From DATGSF01 sp035302865 (lineage in GTDB: Bacteria > Bacteroidota > Bacteroidia > Chitinophagales > Chitinophagaceae), in NCBI GenBank assembly GCA_035302865.1, contig DATGSF010000157.1:1-5560 (forward strand): a stretch of 5,560 nucleotides of DNA. Reading direction: 5' to 3'. This document shows, piece after piece, positions 5,399-5,560 of this stretch (within the stretch, counting starts at the first letter, position 1; each line of letters begins with the position of its first letter). Position numbers and translations under genes: made by a program. The notes below the pieces were generated by a model. It saw only the letters and a list, made by a program, of their open reading frames with translations, searched no databases and was not told where the DNA came from.

Positions 5399-5560
5399 CT
5401 ATTCCAGAGTAATTTGTTCATTTTGTGGGAATAATAATACGCAAATACAGTTACTTTTCCTTTCATTTTTTTCTAAGTATAACCTATTTAATGTACTTCT
5501 TATTTTTTCATGAAATAAAAACTTCATTGCTTGATTTATGAATTTTAAAAACAAAATTTC
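5399..5560 (-). CDS. Possible C-terminal part of an unknown gene running in from the right edge
   Basis: On the minus strand the frame entering at 5560 stays open for 53 codons and ends with TAG at 5399-5401. An ATG at 5525-5527 could start a 42-residue version, so this is either the tail of a larger gene or a small ORF. The predicted sequence has a basic helix-like part, MKFLFHEKIRSTLNRLYLEK, followed by a hydrophobic strand, CICVLLFPQ, and an end at QITLE. I do not recognise it. An open run this long is uncommon but not impossible by chance at this base composition, so coding status is uncertain. If real, it is co-directional with the glutamate-synthase-domain gene, 110 bases upstream of it. 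Confidence 0.3.
   Translation of the reverse strand, partial: EILFLKFINQAMKFLFHEKIRSTLNRLYLEKNERKSNCICVLLFPQNEQITLE

Noticed and set aside
5442..5449. Minus-strand TGTATTTG as a promoter for the glutamate-synthase-domain gene
   Set aside because: It has one mismatch to TAnnTTTG at an important position, is about 150 bases from the start codon, and lies inside the possible right-edge ORF.
1..5560. Mobile element, CRISPR array, tRNA/rRNA, toxin-antitoxin pair or defence island
   Set aside because: I found no direct-repeat array, transposase or integrase motifs, terminal inverted repeats, tRNA-like fold or paired small genes. The content is housekeeping and envelope genes with uniform base composition.

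Overview
The window is a short, strongly AT-rich piece of ordinary chromosomal DNA, most likely from a member of the Bacteroidota. Three things point there. Gene starts lack Shine-Dalgarno sequences and have A/T-rich leaders instead. Four of the five internal gene starts are preceded, within about 18-28 bases, by an exact match to the Bacteroidota -7 promoter element TAnnTTTG. The protein families also fit: a DUF7033-like polysaccharide deacetylase tail, an OMP_b-brl-type outer-membrane barrel ending in Phe, and a short membrane-anchored glutamate-synthase-domain protein. I cannot place it below phylum level.

Layout. On the + strand at the left edge are the last 65 codons of a probable polysaccharide deacetylase, then a small unrecognised protein (91 aa from the start I prefer). 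A strong bidirectional hairpin terminator (538-579) separates these from the minus-strand genes. On the minus strand, read right to left, are rmuC (498 aa, membrane-anchored coiled-coil RmuC) and, 41 bases downstream, a 270-aa secreted outer-membrane beta-barrel protein. A 247-base divergent promoter region (2946-3192) separates rmuC from folK on the + strand (160 aa, folate pathway pyrophosphokinase). folK converges, with only 11 bases between stop codons, on a minus-strand 533-aa FMN/iron-sulfur glutamate-synthase-domain protein. The last 272 bases hold its leader and, from 5399 to the edge, an open minus-strand frame that may be the end of a further gene.

How the genes relate. No shared pathway is evident. 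The window has cell-envelope functions (deacetylase tail, barrel protein), genome maintenance (RmuC), folate synthesis (FolK) and a glutamate-synthase-like redox enzyme. rmuC and the barrel gene could be co-transcribed, but the barrel gene also has its own candidate -7 box.

I see no mobile element, CRISPR array, RNA gene, phage gene or defence system, and no convincing undescribed system. The points most worth checking are the promoter set, a perfect 10-bp inverted repeat in the divergent region, the unknown small protein, the right-edge open frame, and the membrane-anchored GOGAT-domain protein that lacks a glutaminase domain.
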